This document shows, one piece after another, positions 10,284 to 20,440 of a DNA stretch of 64,000 nt; the first letter of the stretch is position 1, and the number at the start of each line of letters is the position of its first letter. This stretch comes from Chloroflexota bacterium (lineage in GTDB: Bacteria > Chloroflexota > Anaerolineae > Caldilineales > Caldilineaceae): NCBI GenBank assembly GCA_016861025.1, contig BOKO01000020.1, forward strand, positions 48,497 to 112,496, in the 5' to 3' direction. The notes beneath the pieces were generated by a model. That model did no database searches. It had not been told where the DNA came from and saw only the letters and a program-made list of their open reading frames with translations. The translations under genes were made by a program, and so were the position numbers.

Positions 10284-11089
10284 TCGACAACGATCTTGTC
10301 CAACCCCGGCTCACCCTCCGGGTAGCGCATGTTGAGCCCTTCCAGCGTCTGGATGATGACATGTGAAATGATCAGATTGCGATACCATTTGCGGTTGGCA
10401 GGCACGATGCACCAGGGTGCATGCCCGGTGCTTGTTTTGCTCAGGACAGCCTCATAGGCGGCCATATATTGATCCCAAAGTTTGCGTTCGGCAAGATCGC
10501 CCATAGAGAATTTCCAGTTCTTCTCCGGCGTGTCCAGCCGCTCTTGCAGCCGCTGTCGTTGTTCTTCCTTGCTGATGTGCAAGAAAAACTTGAGGATCGT
10601 TGTTCCTTCGTCCGTCAGCAGTTTCTCGAAGGCGTTGATATGCTCGTAGCGACGCTCCCACACCTCGGGCGGAACAAGATTGTGCACGCGCACGACCAGC
10701 ACATCTTCGTAGTGACTGCGGTTGAAGATAACAATCTCTCCACGCCCCGGCGTCTGTTTGTGAATGCGCCACAGATAATCTTGCGCCAGCTCTTGCGGCG
10801 TCGGAACCTTGAAACTAGCCACCTTCACGCCCTGTGGATTGACGCCGTTGAAAACATGACGAATCACGCCATCCTTGCCGGCAGTGTCCATCCCCTGCAG
10901 CACAATCAACACCTTGTGTTTGCCCTCAGCGTAGAGCAGTTCCTGCAAGGTCTCAAGCCGTTTATTAAGTGCAGGCAGCGCGTCTTGTCCTTGCTGTTTG
11001 CCGCCATCAAACAAGTTTTTGTCGTTCGCGTCCCACTCCGTCAAATCAATCTTGGCGCCAGGAGCAACCCGGTACTGTTCCACATTCAT
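10280..11089 (-). CDS. ppk2: PPK2 family polyphosphate kinase
   Basis: A 269-residue cytoplasmic phosphotransferase that moves phosphate between polyphosphate and nucleotides. The Walker A-like loop GMDTAGKDG (66-74) and Walker B/DR-type NRSHYEDVL (123-131) are intact. So are the helical lid region with SKEEQRQRLQERLDTPEKNWKF and the C-terminal WCIVPANRKWYRNL typical of PPK2. Length fits single-domain PPK2 (about 230-300). Sequence does not decide whether AMP or ADP is the preferred acceptor. It is first in an operon with azlC; the coupling is probably incidental. Confidence 0.95.
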   Translation of the reverse strand: MNVEQYRVAPGAKIDLTEWDANDKNLFDGGKQQGQDALPALNKRLETLQELLYAEGKHKVLIVLQGMDTAGKDGVIRHVFNGVNPQGVKVASFKVPTPQELAQDYLWRIHKQTPGRGEIVIFNRSHYEDVLVVRVHNLVPPEVWERRYEHINAFEKLLTDEGTTILKFFLHISKEEQRQRLQERLDTPEKNWKFSMGDLAERKLWDQYMAAYEAVLSKTSTGHAPWCIVPANRKWYRNLIISHVIIQTLEGLNMRYPEGEPGLDKIVVE

Positions 11090-11161
11090 GCTGCAACATC
11101 CTTTCGTATGAATCGGTGTGAGTGTAGAGGGTGCATGGACGACAATATGGCTTTGGTTGAA

Positions 11162-12064
11162 TTATCCCGCCACGAGAGGGATTTCTTCCAACGCTTCCAA
11201 CACCGGCTCGTAGCGACAGCGACAGCCGCGCGGAGACGTACATTCGCGGTGCGGCAGTTCAGGAACGCGTGCGACCAGGAACTGCTTGCCGAGCGTCTGA
11301 CGACAGTGTTCACAGGTGTATTCGTCGTCTGTCCCAACGATTTCTAGCCGACGCACGTGGTCGCCGCCCTTGACGCGCTGCCAGGTTTCCTGATTGTCCA
11401 CGTACAGTGCAACGGCATGAGCGCGCCAGTAGACGCTTTCGACGATGTCCATGTCGGGACGCGCCAGCTCCTGTGCGACAAACGGCGGGATCTGGTCAGG
11501 CTTCAGCCGCCAATGCACGCCCCACAGATGTTGCTCGGCGGCATAGAGCTTGAGCCATTTTACGGTTTCTTCGCTCAAGCCGTCGAGCAGCCAGTGATCG
11601 AGAAAGAAGATGCGTCGCGTCACGGCGCTGTGGTTCATCTGCGGCTCGGGTCCTGTCCAGTCGGCTTTACCCAACGGCGTGCGATTCTCGTATTGACGAC
11701 GGATGGTGAGCGCTTCGCTGGTCATCATCTGCGCCAGCGCTGCGTGAACGCCTTCGATTGCCGCCTGTTTCTCCGCCGCCGTGCGCTGGCGATAGGCATC
11801 CACCAACACGCGCCCGGCGTCCGTGACAACATATCCGGCTGGCGTGCTCGTCAGCCAGCCCTGTTTTTGAAAGAAAGTCAGCATCTCTGCATACGGGCGC
11901 GGCAAAACACGGCTCCAGGCGCGCTGCGCATTGACGTCATGTGCAGCCTGTGGCTGCGCAAAGTGCGCCAACAGCTCGATCTGTGCGTACTCCTTCAGCT
12001 CCTGGGAGCGCACCAACGCCATGCCATCTACTTTGGCGCCAAAAAGATTCTTGAACAACTGCAT
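11162..12064 (-). CDS. Hypothetical protein with MuF/SPP1-like cysteine tail
   Basis: A 300-residue soluble protein I cannot assign to a family. Residues 1-100 look like a winged-helix or mixed alpha domain (FFQKQGWLTSTPAGYVVTDAGRVLVDAYRQRT). The middle is helical and Trp-rich. The last 60 residues contain CEHC, then LGKQFLVARVPELPHREC and GCRCRYEP. The order CxxC, GK, P-LP, CRC resembles the C-terminal tail of phage head-morphogenesis (MuF/SPP1 gp7) proteins, where it probably binds metal. No other phage gene is near, so this is a domain resemblance only. It lies three bases downstream of the purine nucleoside phosphorylase stop and is probably in its operon. Confidence 0.6.
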   Translation of the reverse strand: MQLFKNLFGAKVDGMALVRSQELKEYAQIELLAHFAQPQAAHDVNAQRAWSRVLPRPYAEMLTFFQKQGWLTSTPAGYVVTDAGRVLVDAYRQRTAAEKQAAIEGVHAALAQMMTSEALTIRRQYENRTPLGKADWTGPEPQMNHSAVTRRIFFLDHWLLDGLSEETVKWLKLYAAEQHLWGVHWRLKPDQIPPFVAQELARPDMDIVESVYWRAHAVALYVDNQETWQRVKGGDHVRRLEIVGTDDEYTCEHCRQTLGKQFLVARVPELPHRECTSPRGCRCRYEPVLEALEEIPLVAG

Positions 12065-12067
12065 GGT

Positions 12068-12937
12068 CTAATCCTGCCCTTCATCCAACATTGACGCCAT
12101 CCGTTCGAGGATGCCGAGGAGCAGTGCGGTCAGGCGCGGCACGATCACCTTGCCCGCCTCGATCACCTCTTCGTGCGTGGGCTGCCCTGTGCTCTCTAGC
12201 TGGTCGATGGCGACGTTGGTGATCGTGCTCAACCCCAGCACCTCCATTCCGGCATGATGCGCCACCATCGCCTCGGCTGCGGTGCTCATACCGACCGCAT
12301 CGGCGCCCAGGCGGTGCAGCATGCGCACTTCGGCCGGCGACTCGAAATTCGGCCCGGATAACTGGAGATAGACGCCGCGCCGCAACGGGACAGCGACCAC
12401 CGCCGCCACGTCCTGCGCAAGCGTGCGCAGCCGCGGCGTGTAAATGCGATTCGCCGCCGGAAAACGCGGCCCAAATTCATCGAGATTGGGGCCGCGCAGC
12501 GGGTTGGCGCCGGCCATGCCAATCAGGTTGATGTGATCTTCGATCAACATGATGTCGCCCGTGACGAAGCCGGGATTGAGACCGCCGGCTGCGTTGGTGA
12601 CGATCAACGTCTCGACGCCCAACCGCTGCATCACACGCACCGGCAACGTCACCTGTTGCATGGAATAGCCTTCGTAATAGTGAAAACGTCCTTGCATGGC
12701 GCACACCGACACGCCAGCCAGGTTGCCGATCACCAGGCGTCCGGCGTGACCGGCCACTGTGCTGATCGGGAAGTGTGGAATTTCGGCGTAGGGAACAATG
12801 TCGGCGTGAGCGATCCGTTCAGCCAACCCGCTCAACCCGCTGCCTAAGATCAGCCCGACGCGCGGGCGGTGGCGCGTGCGGCTGCGAATGAAGGCGGCGG
12901 CCTCGTCGTAGTCGGATAGCAAATAGGTTGTGTTCAT
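12068..12937 (-). CDS. Purine nucleoside phosphorylase (trimeric, class I PNP)
   Basis: A 289-residue cytoplasmic enzyme that splits purine nucleosides with phosphate to base plus ribose-1-phosphate. Family marks: GLILGSGLSGLAERI near residue 28 (phosphate site), STVAGHAGRLVIG, MQGRFHYYEGY, TNAAGGLNPGF near 114, GPNFESPAEVRML near 194 (purine site) and VGMSTAAEAMVAHHAGM near 215. The order and length fit the PunA/human-type trimeric enzymes rather than hexameric DeoD. The ATG is 171 bases from the upstream same-strand gene, so it probably has its own promoter. Confidence 0.95.
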   Translation of the reverse strand: MNTTYLLSDYDEAAAFIRSRTRHRPRVGLILGSGLSGLAERIAHADIVPYAEIPHFPISTVAGHAGRLVIGNLAGVSVCAMQGRFHYYEGYSMQQVTLPVRVMQRLGVETLIVTNAAGGLNPGFVTGDIMLIEDHINLIGMAGANPLRGPNLDEFGPRFPAANRIYTPRLRTLAQDVAAVVAVPLRRGVYLQLSGPNFESPAEVRMLHRLGADAVGMSTAAEAMVAHHAGMEVLGLSTITNVAIDQLESTGQPTHEEVIEAGKVIVPRLTALLLGILERMASMLDEGQD

Positions 12938-13041
12938 AGTTGCGCAATTGTACTCTGGAGTGCGCCAGCGTTCAAACGGCAGGGGGCGGGATAAATTTCA
13001 CGGTGGAAAGGGAGCCGTTCTCGTGATGATTCATAGATTTT

Positions 13042-13098
13042 GCAGGTCATCGCCGCCAACGTGACATGGCGCCCATCACGTCGGCGGCGATGACCTGC
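13042..13098 (-). terminator. 57-base palindrome downstream of the alcohol dehydrogenase
   Basis: Perfect 16-base arms (13042-13057, 13083-13098) extend inwards as ACGTGA/TCACGT around an 11-base loop, interrupted by one mismatched pair. It sits 11 bases after the minus-strand alcohol dehydrogenase stop. Neither strand has a U tract, so it may be a Rho-independent-like or mRNA-end hairpin, or a dispersed palindrome. Confidence 0.5.
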
Positions 13099-13109
13099 GT
13101 CAGGCGACT

Positions 13110-14273
13110 CTAGAAGTCGATCGGGCGTCCTTCGTAGACGTACTCGAACATCTGCGCCAGCTCTTCCGATTCGGGGATGCGCGGCGCAGTGAAAAATTGC
13201 GTGTCCTGTTCGGCGTATTCGACCAACTTGGGCAGCATTTCGCGGAAATCGGCGCGGTCGATGCCGAAGTCGGCGATGCTCATCGGCTGCTGCACCGCGC
13301 GTTCGAGTTCGCGCACGCGCGCCGCCAGCAGCCGCGCTGCCTCCTCTTCATCCTGGCTGTCGGTGACGCCAGCGAAGCGCGCAATGTCGCCGTAGCGACC
13401 CAGGCCGGCGTTGGTTGTGTAATCAATCGTGTAGGGCAGGTAAAGCGCCACAGCGCGGCCATGCGGCTGTTTGAAGAGCGCGCCAAAGCTGTGACCCATG
13501 GCGTGTCCCAATCCCAGGTTGGCGTTGCCAAAGCCAAGCCCGGCGATGGTGGCGGCGTTGCCCATGTGTTCACGCGCTTCCAGGTCGTTGCCGTCGCACA
13601 CTGCCCGCTCCAAATACTCGAACACCAACTGTGCAGCTTTGAGACAGAGGCCATCGGAAAAGTCGTTGTGCCAGGTGGTGACGTATCCCTCGATCGCATG
13701 CGTCAGCGCATCGAGACCGGTGTCGGCGGTGATGCGCGGCGGCAAACCCTGCGTCAGCGTCGGGTCGACAATCGCCAGCGTCGGCACCAGCTCTCGGCTG
13801 CCTGTGCTGAATTTGCGCCTCTCCTCGGTGTCGGTGAGGACAAGCGCCCACGTCGCTTCGCTGCCCGTGCCGCTGGTCGTCGGGATGGCGATCAGCTTTG
13901 CCCGGTTCAGCCCCAACGTCACCATCGGATTGATCTCGGTTGGATCAAGTTCGGGGTGCTCGTACATCGCCCAGATCGCCTTTGACGCGTCCATCGGGCT
14001 GCCGCCGCCAAGACCGACGATCCAATCTGGACAGAAATCGAGCGCAACCTGAGCGCCGCGCCGCGTTGTCTGCAGACTTGGCTCCGGCTCAACCTCGTCG
14101 AAGACGCACGTGGCGATGCCTGCCTTGTGCAGCATCTCTTCGATGCGCGCCGTGATGCCCAGCTTTGTCAGTGTGGCGTCGGTCACGATCAAGGCGCGCT
14201 CGCCGCTCAACTGCTCCAGATGGCTAAGCGCTTCCTCGCCAAAGACTACAAACGGTGATGAAAAGTACCACAT
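13110..14273 (-). CDS. Iron-containing alcohol dehydrogenase (group III)
   Basis: A 387-residue NAD(P)-dependent oxidoreductase of the Fe-ADH superfamily. The nucleotide-binding signature GLGGGSPMDASKA (near residue 95), IPTTSGTGSE (near 137) and the metal-ligand segment DALTHAIEGY plus GLGHAMGHSFGALFKQPHG (Asp and three His) are all intact. The substrate could be a short-chain alcohol, 1,3-propanediol or lactaldehyde; the sequence does not say. The open frame runs back to 14642 in a shadow of the SCP2 gene. ATG 14273 begins the real protein (MWYFSSPFVVFGEEA) and is five bases after the SCP2 stop, so the two form an operon. Confidence 0.94.
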   Translation of the reverse strand: MWYFSSPFVVFGEEALSHLEQLSGERALIVTDATLTKLGITARIEEMLHKAGIATCVFDEVEPEPSLQTTRRGAQVALDFCPDWIVGLGGGSPMDASKAIWAMYEHPELDPTEINPMVTLGLNRAKLIAIPTTSGTGSEATWALVLTDTEERRKFSTGSRELVPTLAIVDPTLTQGLPPRITADTGLDALTHAIEGYVTTWHNDFSDGLCLKAAQLVFEYLERAVCDGNDLEAREHMGNAATIAGLGFGNANLGLGHAMGHSFGALFKQPHGRAVALYLPYTIDYTTNAGLGRYGDIARFAGVTDSQDEEEAARLLAARVRELERAVQQPMSIADFGIDRADFREMLPKLVEYAEQDTQFFTAPRIPESEELAQMFEYVYEGRPIDF

Positions 14274-14278
14274 ATTCT

Positions 14279-14668
<390 letters not shown>

Positions 14669-14764
14669 TGATTTTTCCTCCAGTTCAAATCTCAAAGTTG
14701 GCAGTGTCTGATTATGTTCAAACAATGTGTTGGCGGTGTTGCCATTCTGTCACAGAAACGCCGA

Positions 14765-16162
14765 TTATGCACTTTTGCGTTTGCGTCGGATGCGCGCCAG
14801 TCGGTGTTTCAAGTCGGCAAGTTGACCGGGCAGTCGCTGATGTACAGGCGCAGACTCGACCGTGTGTACGCCCCACGCCGCCCACATCTCCGCCTGTTCG
14901 AGGTCGCGCGTGCGCCACTCATGATACTTGGCGAGTTCGATAAAGGGTGTTGCATCGGCGCCGCCGATCGATGTGAGCCAGCGCTGCCACAGCTCGGCGG
15001 CCTCGACATACCGCTCCTGTTGCTTGAGCAGCGTTGACCAGCGCGCAAAAATATCGGCGCGCAGTCGATCCGCTTCCGCCATATCAGCGGCGCACGCCAG
15101 CGCGCGTTCCGCCAGCGCGAGCTCGCCGCTCTGGACATGACAGGCTGCCAGCGACAGCAGCTCCTCGGCGTATAGCGCATCGATCTGCTCGAACGAAGTT
15201 GCAAACGCGCGCGCCAGCCGCTCACCCAACGCCGCCATCGAGAGGATGTCCTCACGGTTGTGATAGAAGACGCGGCGCATCTCGCCCGCCTGTTGTGTGC
15301 GCAGATAGTCGATGTACAGTGCAGGAATCAACGCGCCCGGCACGTCGTCCTCGGTGCGCGTCAAGCCGAGAATTTGCTGCTCCAGGTTGATCAGCCGGCA
15401 GCTCTGCAGCCGACGGCGCCACAGCCGACGCGCCGGCAACAGCAGGTCAAGGTGGGGCCGCCCTTCCTCGAACAATTCGACGCTGCCGAGCGCCGACGGC
15501 AACAGCGCGCGGTTCTGGCGATAGCGGGCGCGCAGGAGCGGCAGATCAAAGCCGCGCCCGTTAAAGGTCACCGCCAGCCGCCGCGTCCCGACCAGCTCCG
15601 CCACCGCAGCAAGCAATGCTGCTTCCTCGCCAGGGTGCCGCATAAAAAACTGACGAACGACAAAGTGAGAAGGAGCGAGTGGAGAGGGGGGCGGGGCGAC
15701 GCCTGCACCATTCATCATTGACAAGTCACGATTCACACTTTCATCAACCCGCTCGAAGGTTCCGACGCCGACCATGAAGGCGTAGACGCCAGCGCCGGCG
15801 CCCAGCCCTGTGGTTTCGGTGTCCACGAACACAGCATCGGCGAAGCTGGCGTCTGCCTCCAACCGAAAATCGGGATGAAAGGGCGCCAGCACAGCGGGCG
15901 AAGCGGCGAGAGCGCTTGCCAGCCGATCGTCGCCGCGTAGTTCGTCGAGTGGCGCGGCGGTGGTCACGACGTAGCAGCGCCCCGCCGCATTCTCGATCTC
16001 GGCGCCGGGCAGCAGCTCCTCCAGCCGTCCGCGCGCCGGTTCACGCAGCGGCGGCAACGGATCGCTGGCGTCATCGATGGGTGTGTAGGTCAGCTCTGGC
16101 TTGCTTTTCTGGGGACGCAGCCCTTGCAGCCGGCGCATTCGTTCGAGTGCTGGTGATGTCAT
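14765..16162 (-). CDS. YprB-like RNase H-fold (DEDD) 3'-5' exonuclease with TPR-like tail
   Basis: A 465-residue protein. Residues about 110-310 form a ribonuclease H-like exonuclease domain: motif I FVDTETTGLG, motif II VTFNGRGFDLPLL and motif III FYHNREDILSM supply the DEDD acidic residues. The C-terminal 150 residues are helical repeats rich in Ala, Leu and Trp (ALAERALACAADMAEADRL), like TPR. The domain layout is that of Bacillus YprB. The start is ATG 16162 (MTSPALERMRRLQGLRP); the frame opens at 16228. An odd low-complexity insert (residues about 139-165, SVNRDLSMMNGAGVAPPPSP) interrupts the exonuclease domain between motifs I and II. It is encoded by 15661-15745 and looks like a repeat captured in frame. 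Confidence 0.85.
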   Translation of the reverse strand: MTSPALERMRRLQGLRPQKSKPELTYTPIDDASDPLPPLREPARGRLEELLPGAEIENAAGRCYVVTTAAPLDELRGDDRLASALAASPAVLAPFHPDFRLEADASFADAVFVDTETTGLGAGAGVYAFMVGVGTFERVDESVNRDLSMMNGAGVAPPPSPLAPSHFVVRQFFMRHPGEEAALLAAVAELVGTRRLAVTFNGRGFDLPLLRARYRQNRALLPSALGSVELFEEGRPHLDLLLPARRLWRRRLQSCRLINLEQQILGLTRTEDDVPGALIPALYIDYLRTQQAGEMRRVFYHNREDILSMAALGERLARAFATSFEQIDALYAEELLSLAACHVQSGELALAERALACAADMAEADRLRADIFARWSTLLKQQERYVEAAELWQRWLTSIGGADATPFIELAKYHEWRTRDLEQAEMWAAWGVHTVESAPVHQRLPGQLADLKHRLARIRRKRKSA

Positions 16163-16465
16163 GACTTGCTCACCGAGTTTACTGAAGGATCGCCGAAGTA
16201 AGCAACAATCACCTGATTGATTCGGCAATTTGATGCTGAAGAACTTCGGCGATGTTCACCCGGATCCCCTCATTTTGTGAACCTTTGGCAACTGCGAGGA
16301 ACTACATCATCGGTAGGGTAGTATGCGAGCACATGACGCGTCGCTGAATTGGCGCAGTTCCGACAGACACTATACCAGAGCCTTACCAATCGAGCCGATA
16401 TCGTGATGAAAGTGATGTCGTAGACGGCGGCAATGAGCGCCGGGCGTCTTCCGATCAGGTCTGGC
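16163..16465. other. 303-base intergenic region
   Basis: No gene is supported here. It is the upstream region of the exonuclease gene (minus strand) and the downstream region of the sugar dehydrogenase (minus strand). An 11-base inverted repeat, ATCGCCGAAGT at 16189-16199 and ACTTCGGCGAT at 16243-16253, lies 27-91 bases upstream of the exonuclease ATG and could be an operator or leader hairpin. Confidence 0.5.
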
Positions 16466-17800
<1,335 letters not shown>

Positions 17801-17852
17801 TAGACATATCCCTTTCCGTAGCCGATGGACACAAACTCGCCATGACGTCGCT

Positions 17853-18878
17853 TCAATGTGTTGAAGCTGCATCACGGTGCAGCCACTGCGCCTGCATCTG
17901 TGCCCGCAGCGCCAATTCTGACACAGCCAGCACATGCGATTGTGTAACCGCCCTCTCTGTGCGGTCGCGCAGGTCGTCGAGAAAGTCCCTCATAAACGGA
18001 AGGGGGGTGTGCGCTGCATCGATGTAGCGTTCCCCTTTGCCATCAACCAGGAAAAGATGATCTGTGCCCGCCCGTCCCTGTACATCCCAGGTTTTGCGAA
18101 CCTCGATATAGCCTTCTACACCGAGCAAAAAGAGACGCACGTCGCCCCATGTGTTCAGACCAGCAGGCGAGAGCCAATCGACGCGGATAAAGCCGGTCGC
18201 CGCCTCCCCACGCAGCAGCAACTCGCCATAGTCCTCGAACTCGGCGAATTGTGAATGATGGTGATTGGCGATCGTTGACGCCACGATCTCCGCATTCTGG
18301 CTGCCGGTGAAGTGCAGAAACTGGTCGATCTGGTGGCTTGCCAGGTCGTTGAGGATGCCGCCATAGCGCGCCCGCTGGAAGACCCACGCCGGGCGTTCGA
18401 CGCGACCAAAGAGCCGATGTGGCCCAAAACCAGCCGTATGCACAACGCGACCGATGGCGCCGCTGTGCACCAACTCGCTCGCCCGCACAGTCGCCGGGTT
18501 GCCGAAGCGTTCGCCGAAGTAGACGATGTAGCGGCGGCCCGTCTCCGCCTGGACGCGGCGCACCTCCGCCAGCTGCTCCAGCGTCGTGAAGCCGGGCTTT
18601 GTGCACAGAAAATCCTTATCGTGCTGCATGGCGCGGATGCCCAACGCGGCGCGTTCGTCGTGGATCGACGCACTCACGATCAGATCGATGGTGCGATCCG
18701 CCAGAAGATCCTCCGTCATGCGCGCAGTGTCGGCGTCAGGATACGCCCGCGCAAAGGCGGCAAGATTTGCCGGATCCTCGTCCCAGCAGGCGACAAGCTT
18801 GGCGCCTGCTTCCTGCAACCGCCGCGTCATGTCGAAGATGTGTCCATGCGCCAGACCGCTGGCAGCAAATTTAATCAT
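17853..18878 (-). CDS. Gfo/Idh/MocA family oxidoreductase
   Basis: A 341-residue NAD(P)-dependent sugar or inositol-type dehydrogenase. The Rossmann N-terminus (MIKFAASGLAHGHIFDM) has a degenerate glycine motif. The family's Lys-Pro element appears as CTKPGFTTL, and HQIDQFLHF holds the usual catalytic-region His. Residues 120-330 form the alpha/beta oligomerisation and substrate domain. ATG 18878 has GGAG nine bases upstream; an in-frame ATG at 18893 has none. The start overlaps the preceding gene's stop by eight bases. It forms an operon with the next dehydrogenase, together suggesting two-step oxidation/epimerisation of a sugar acid or polyol (inference). Confidence 0.88.
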   Translation of the reverse strand: MIKFAASGLAHGHIFDMTRRLQEAGAKLVACWDEDPANLAAFARAYPDADTARMTEDLLADRTIDLIVSASIHDERAALGIRAMQHDKDFLCTKPGFTTLEQLAEVRRVQAETGRRYIVYFGERFGNPATVRASELVHSGAIGRVVHTAGFGPHRLFGRVERPAWVFQRARYGGILNDLASHQIDQFLHFTGSQNAEIVASTIANHHHSQFAEFEDYGELLLRGEAATGFIRVDWLSPAGLNTWGDVRLFLLGVEGYIEVRKTWDVQGRAGTDHLFLVDGKGERYIDAAHTPLPFMRDFLDDLRDRTERAVTQSHVLAVSELALRAQMQAQWLHRDAASTH

Positions 18879-19953
18879 CGTATGGCGCTCCATTCATCGA
18901 TGCATAGAACGGATCGCCCGGCGTGATCGCGCCACGGCGCACCGGCTGTCGGGTGAAAGCCGACTTGTATAGGCTGGCGATGAACTCGATGATGCGCCGC
19001 GCTTCGGCGCCACTCACGAGCGGACGCTCATTGCGATCCATACTATCGAGCAACAACGTCAACTGCGCTGTGTGGCTGCCGATGCGATCACAGGGGATCG
19101 CCTGCCACGCTGCGGCCAGCGCATCGCCCTCGGCGCCAGGCAGAGCGGTGAACCGCCAATCGGCATTGGCGTAGCGATAGAGCGTCTTAACCTCGGCGGT
19201 GGCGCGCTGATAGTCGAGACGCAGGTAACTCTCCTGGCGCGGGGAGAGCGCGCTATTGACGATGCTGCCCAGCGCGCCGCTCTCAAAGCGCACCAGCGCC
19301 ATCGACACATCTTCGACCTGGATCAGGCGGTCGAGCGTGGCGACGGTGGCCTGCACTTCTTCCCACTCGCCCCAAAGCCAGAGCAGCAAATCCATCAGGT
19401 GGATGCCGAGTGTGGCGGTCGGGCCGCCGGTCTCGGTGGCGAAGCGTCCACGCCAGGGCACGGCGTAATAGGCGGCGTCGCGATACCAGAGCGTCTGGCA
19501 GACAGCGACGAGCGGTCTCCCCAATAGCTGTTCGCCCGCCAGCCTGCGCAGATGTTCAACCGCCGAGCCGAAGCGCCACTGAAAGACGGTGCTGACATAG
19601 CATCTGGTGCGCGCTTCAGCAGCAGCGATCTGGTCGAATTCCGCCAGCGAACGGCAGAGCGGCTTCTCGCACCACACCCACGCGCCGGCGTCGAGCGCGG
19701 CCAGGGTCAGCGGCAGGTGTGTGGCCGGCGGCGTCAGAATGTGCACCAGGTCGGGATGTTCGGCGGCGAGCATGGTTTCGGCGTCGGTGTAGGCGCGCGG
19801 GATGCCGGCCTGCGCGCAGACAGACTCGACGCGCGCTGCATTCTGGTCAACAGCTGCAACCAATTCCAGTCGGTCGCTAAGAGCGGCAATTGCCTCCAGG
19901 TGGCTGGTGACAATGCCGCCGGTTCCAATCAGAGCAACTCGATAGCGTGACAC
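18871..19953 (-). CDS. Gfo/Idh/MocA family oxidoreductase
   Basis: A 360-residue dehydrogenase with a standard dinucleotide-binding motif (ALIGTGGIVTSHLEAI, residues about 7-22), the diagnostic EKP motif (WVWCEKPLCRSL near 95) and a GIHLMDLLLWLWG segment bearing the catalytic-region His near 185. The C-terminal half is the family's beta-sheet domain. The substrate is unknown. It is first in the operon with the second Gfo/Idh protein and is divergent from the toxin-antitoxin pair, with 121 bases between starts. Confidence 0.93.
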   Translation of the reverse strand: MSRYRVALIGTGGIVTSHLEAIAALSDRLELVAAVDQNAARVESVCAQAGIPRAYTDAETMLAAEHPDLVHILTPPATHLPLTLAALDAGAWVWCEKPLCRSLAEFDQIAAAEARTRCYVSTVFQWRFGSAVEHLRRLAGEQLLGRPLVAVCQTLWYRDAAYYAVPWRGRFATETGGPTATLGIHLMDLLLWLWGEWEEVQATVATLDRLIQVEDVSMALVRFESGALGSIVNSALSPRQESYLRLDYQRATAEVKTLYRYANADWRFTALPGAEGDALAAAWQAIPCDRIGSHTAQLTLLLDSMDRNERPLVSGAEARRIIEFIASLYKSAFTRQPVRRGAITPGDPFYASMNGAPYDD

Positions 19954-20049
19954 TGGTTCCTCACTCTCTGTACGGTGTAGAGACTACCAGAACTTCTTGA
20001 TTCACGGCGCAACTTGCGGTAACATTAAGCTCTTGATAGTCGTTATCGG

Positions 20050-20059
20050 TTGTTAACAA
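20050..20059. promoter_or_regulatory. Palindrome TTGTTAACAA upstream of the HTH/PIN pair
   Basis: A perfect 10-base palindrome ending 15 bases before the antitoxin ATG. Toxin-antitoxin operons are usually autoregulated by the antitoxin binding such a site; here that is inference. Confidence 0.35.
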
Positions 20060-20074
20060 ATTTCTGAGGTTACT

Positions 20075-20440
20075 ATGACTATCTCACAATGGACTGATTT
20101 GCCGTTGGTGCTCACGTCGGAGCAGGCAGCGGCCGTGCTGCAACTTACGCGCCGCACCATTACCAATATGCTGGATCGCGGCGATCTGCGCGGCGTCAAG
20201 GTGGGCAAGGAATGGCGTATCAGCCGCGCTGAGTTAGTGCGCTTTGTTGAAGCAGATGAAGCGCCGAAAAACCATATCCAGCAAGCTTCAGGTGGGTTTG
20301 ATATCGATGCTGCGCCGGTCGTCGTTGATGAAGGCGGCATCCTTGTGGTGCAGGCACAACCGCTGGAGGACTTGACCGACTTTGTCCAGCGAGAACGCGA
20401 TCAACGTACTGCTGAGCAAATTCGGCAGGTTCGACCGTGA
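20075..20440 (+). CDS. Excisionase/MerR-type HTH antitoxin
   Basis: A 121-residue protein whose first 55 residues form an excisionase-type helix-turn-helix (LTSEQAAAVLQLTRRTITNMLDRGDL, then GKEWRISRAELVRFV). The C-terminal 60 residues are acidic and flexible, as expected of an antitoxin tail that wraps its toxin. GAGG lies six bases before the ATG. Its stop overlaps the next start as GTGA. By position it is the antitoxin of the adjoining PIN-domain protein. Confidence 0.82.
   Translation: MTISQWTDLPLVLTSEQAAAVLQLTRRTITNMLDRGDLRGVKVGKEWRISRAELVRFVEADEAPKNHIQQASGGFDIDAAPVVVDEGGILVVQAQPLEDLTDFVQRERDQRTAEQIRQVRP

Noticed and set aside
11162..12064. A prophage, suggested by the MuF-like Cys tail
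   Set aside because: No capsid, portal, terminase, integrase or lysis genes are nearby; neighbours are housekeeping genes.
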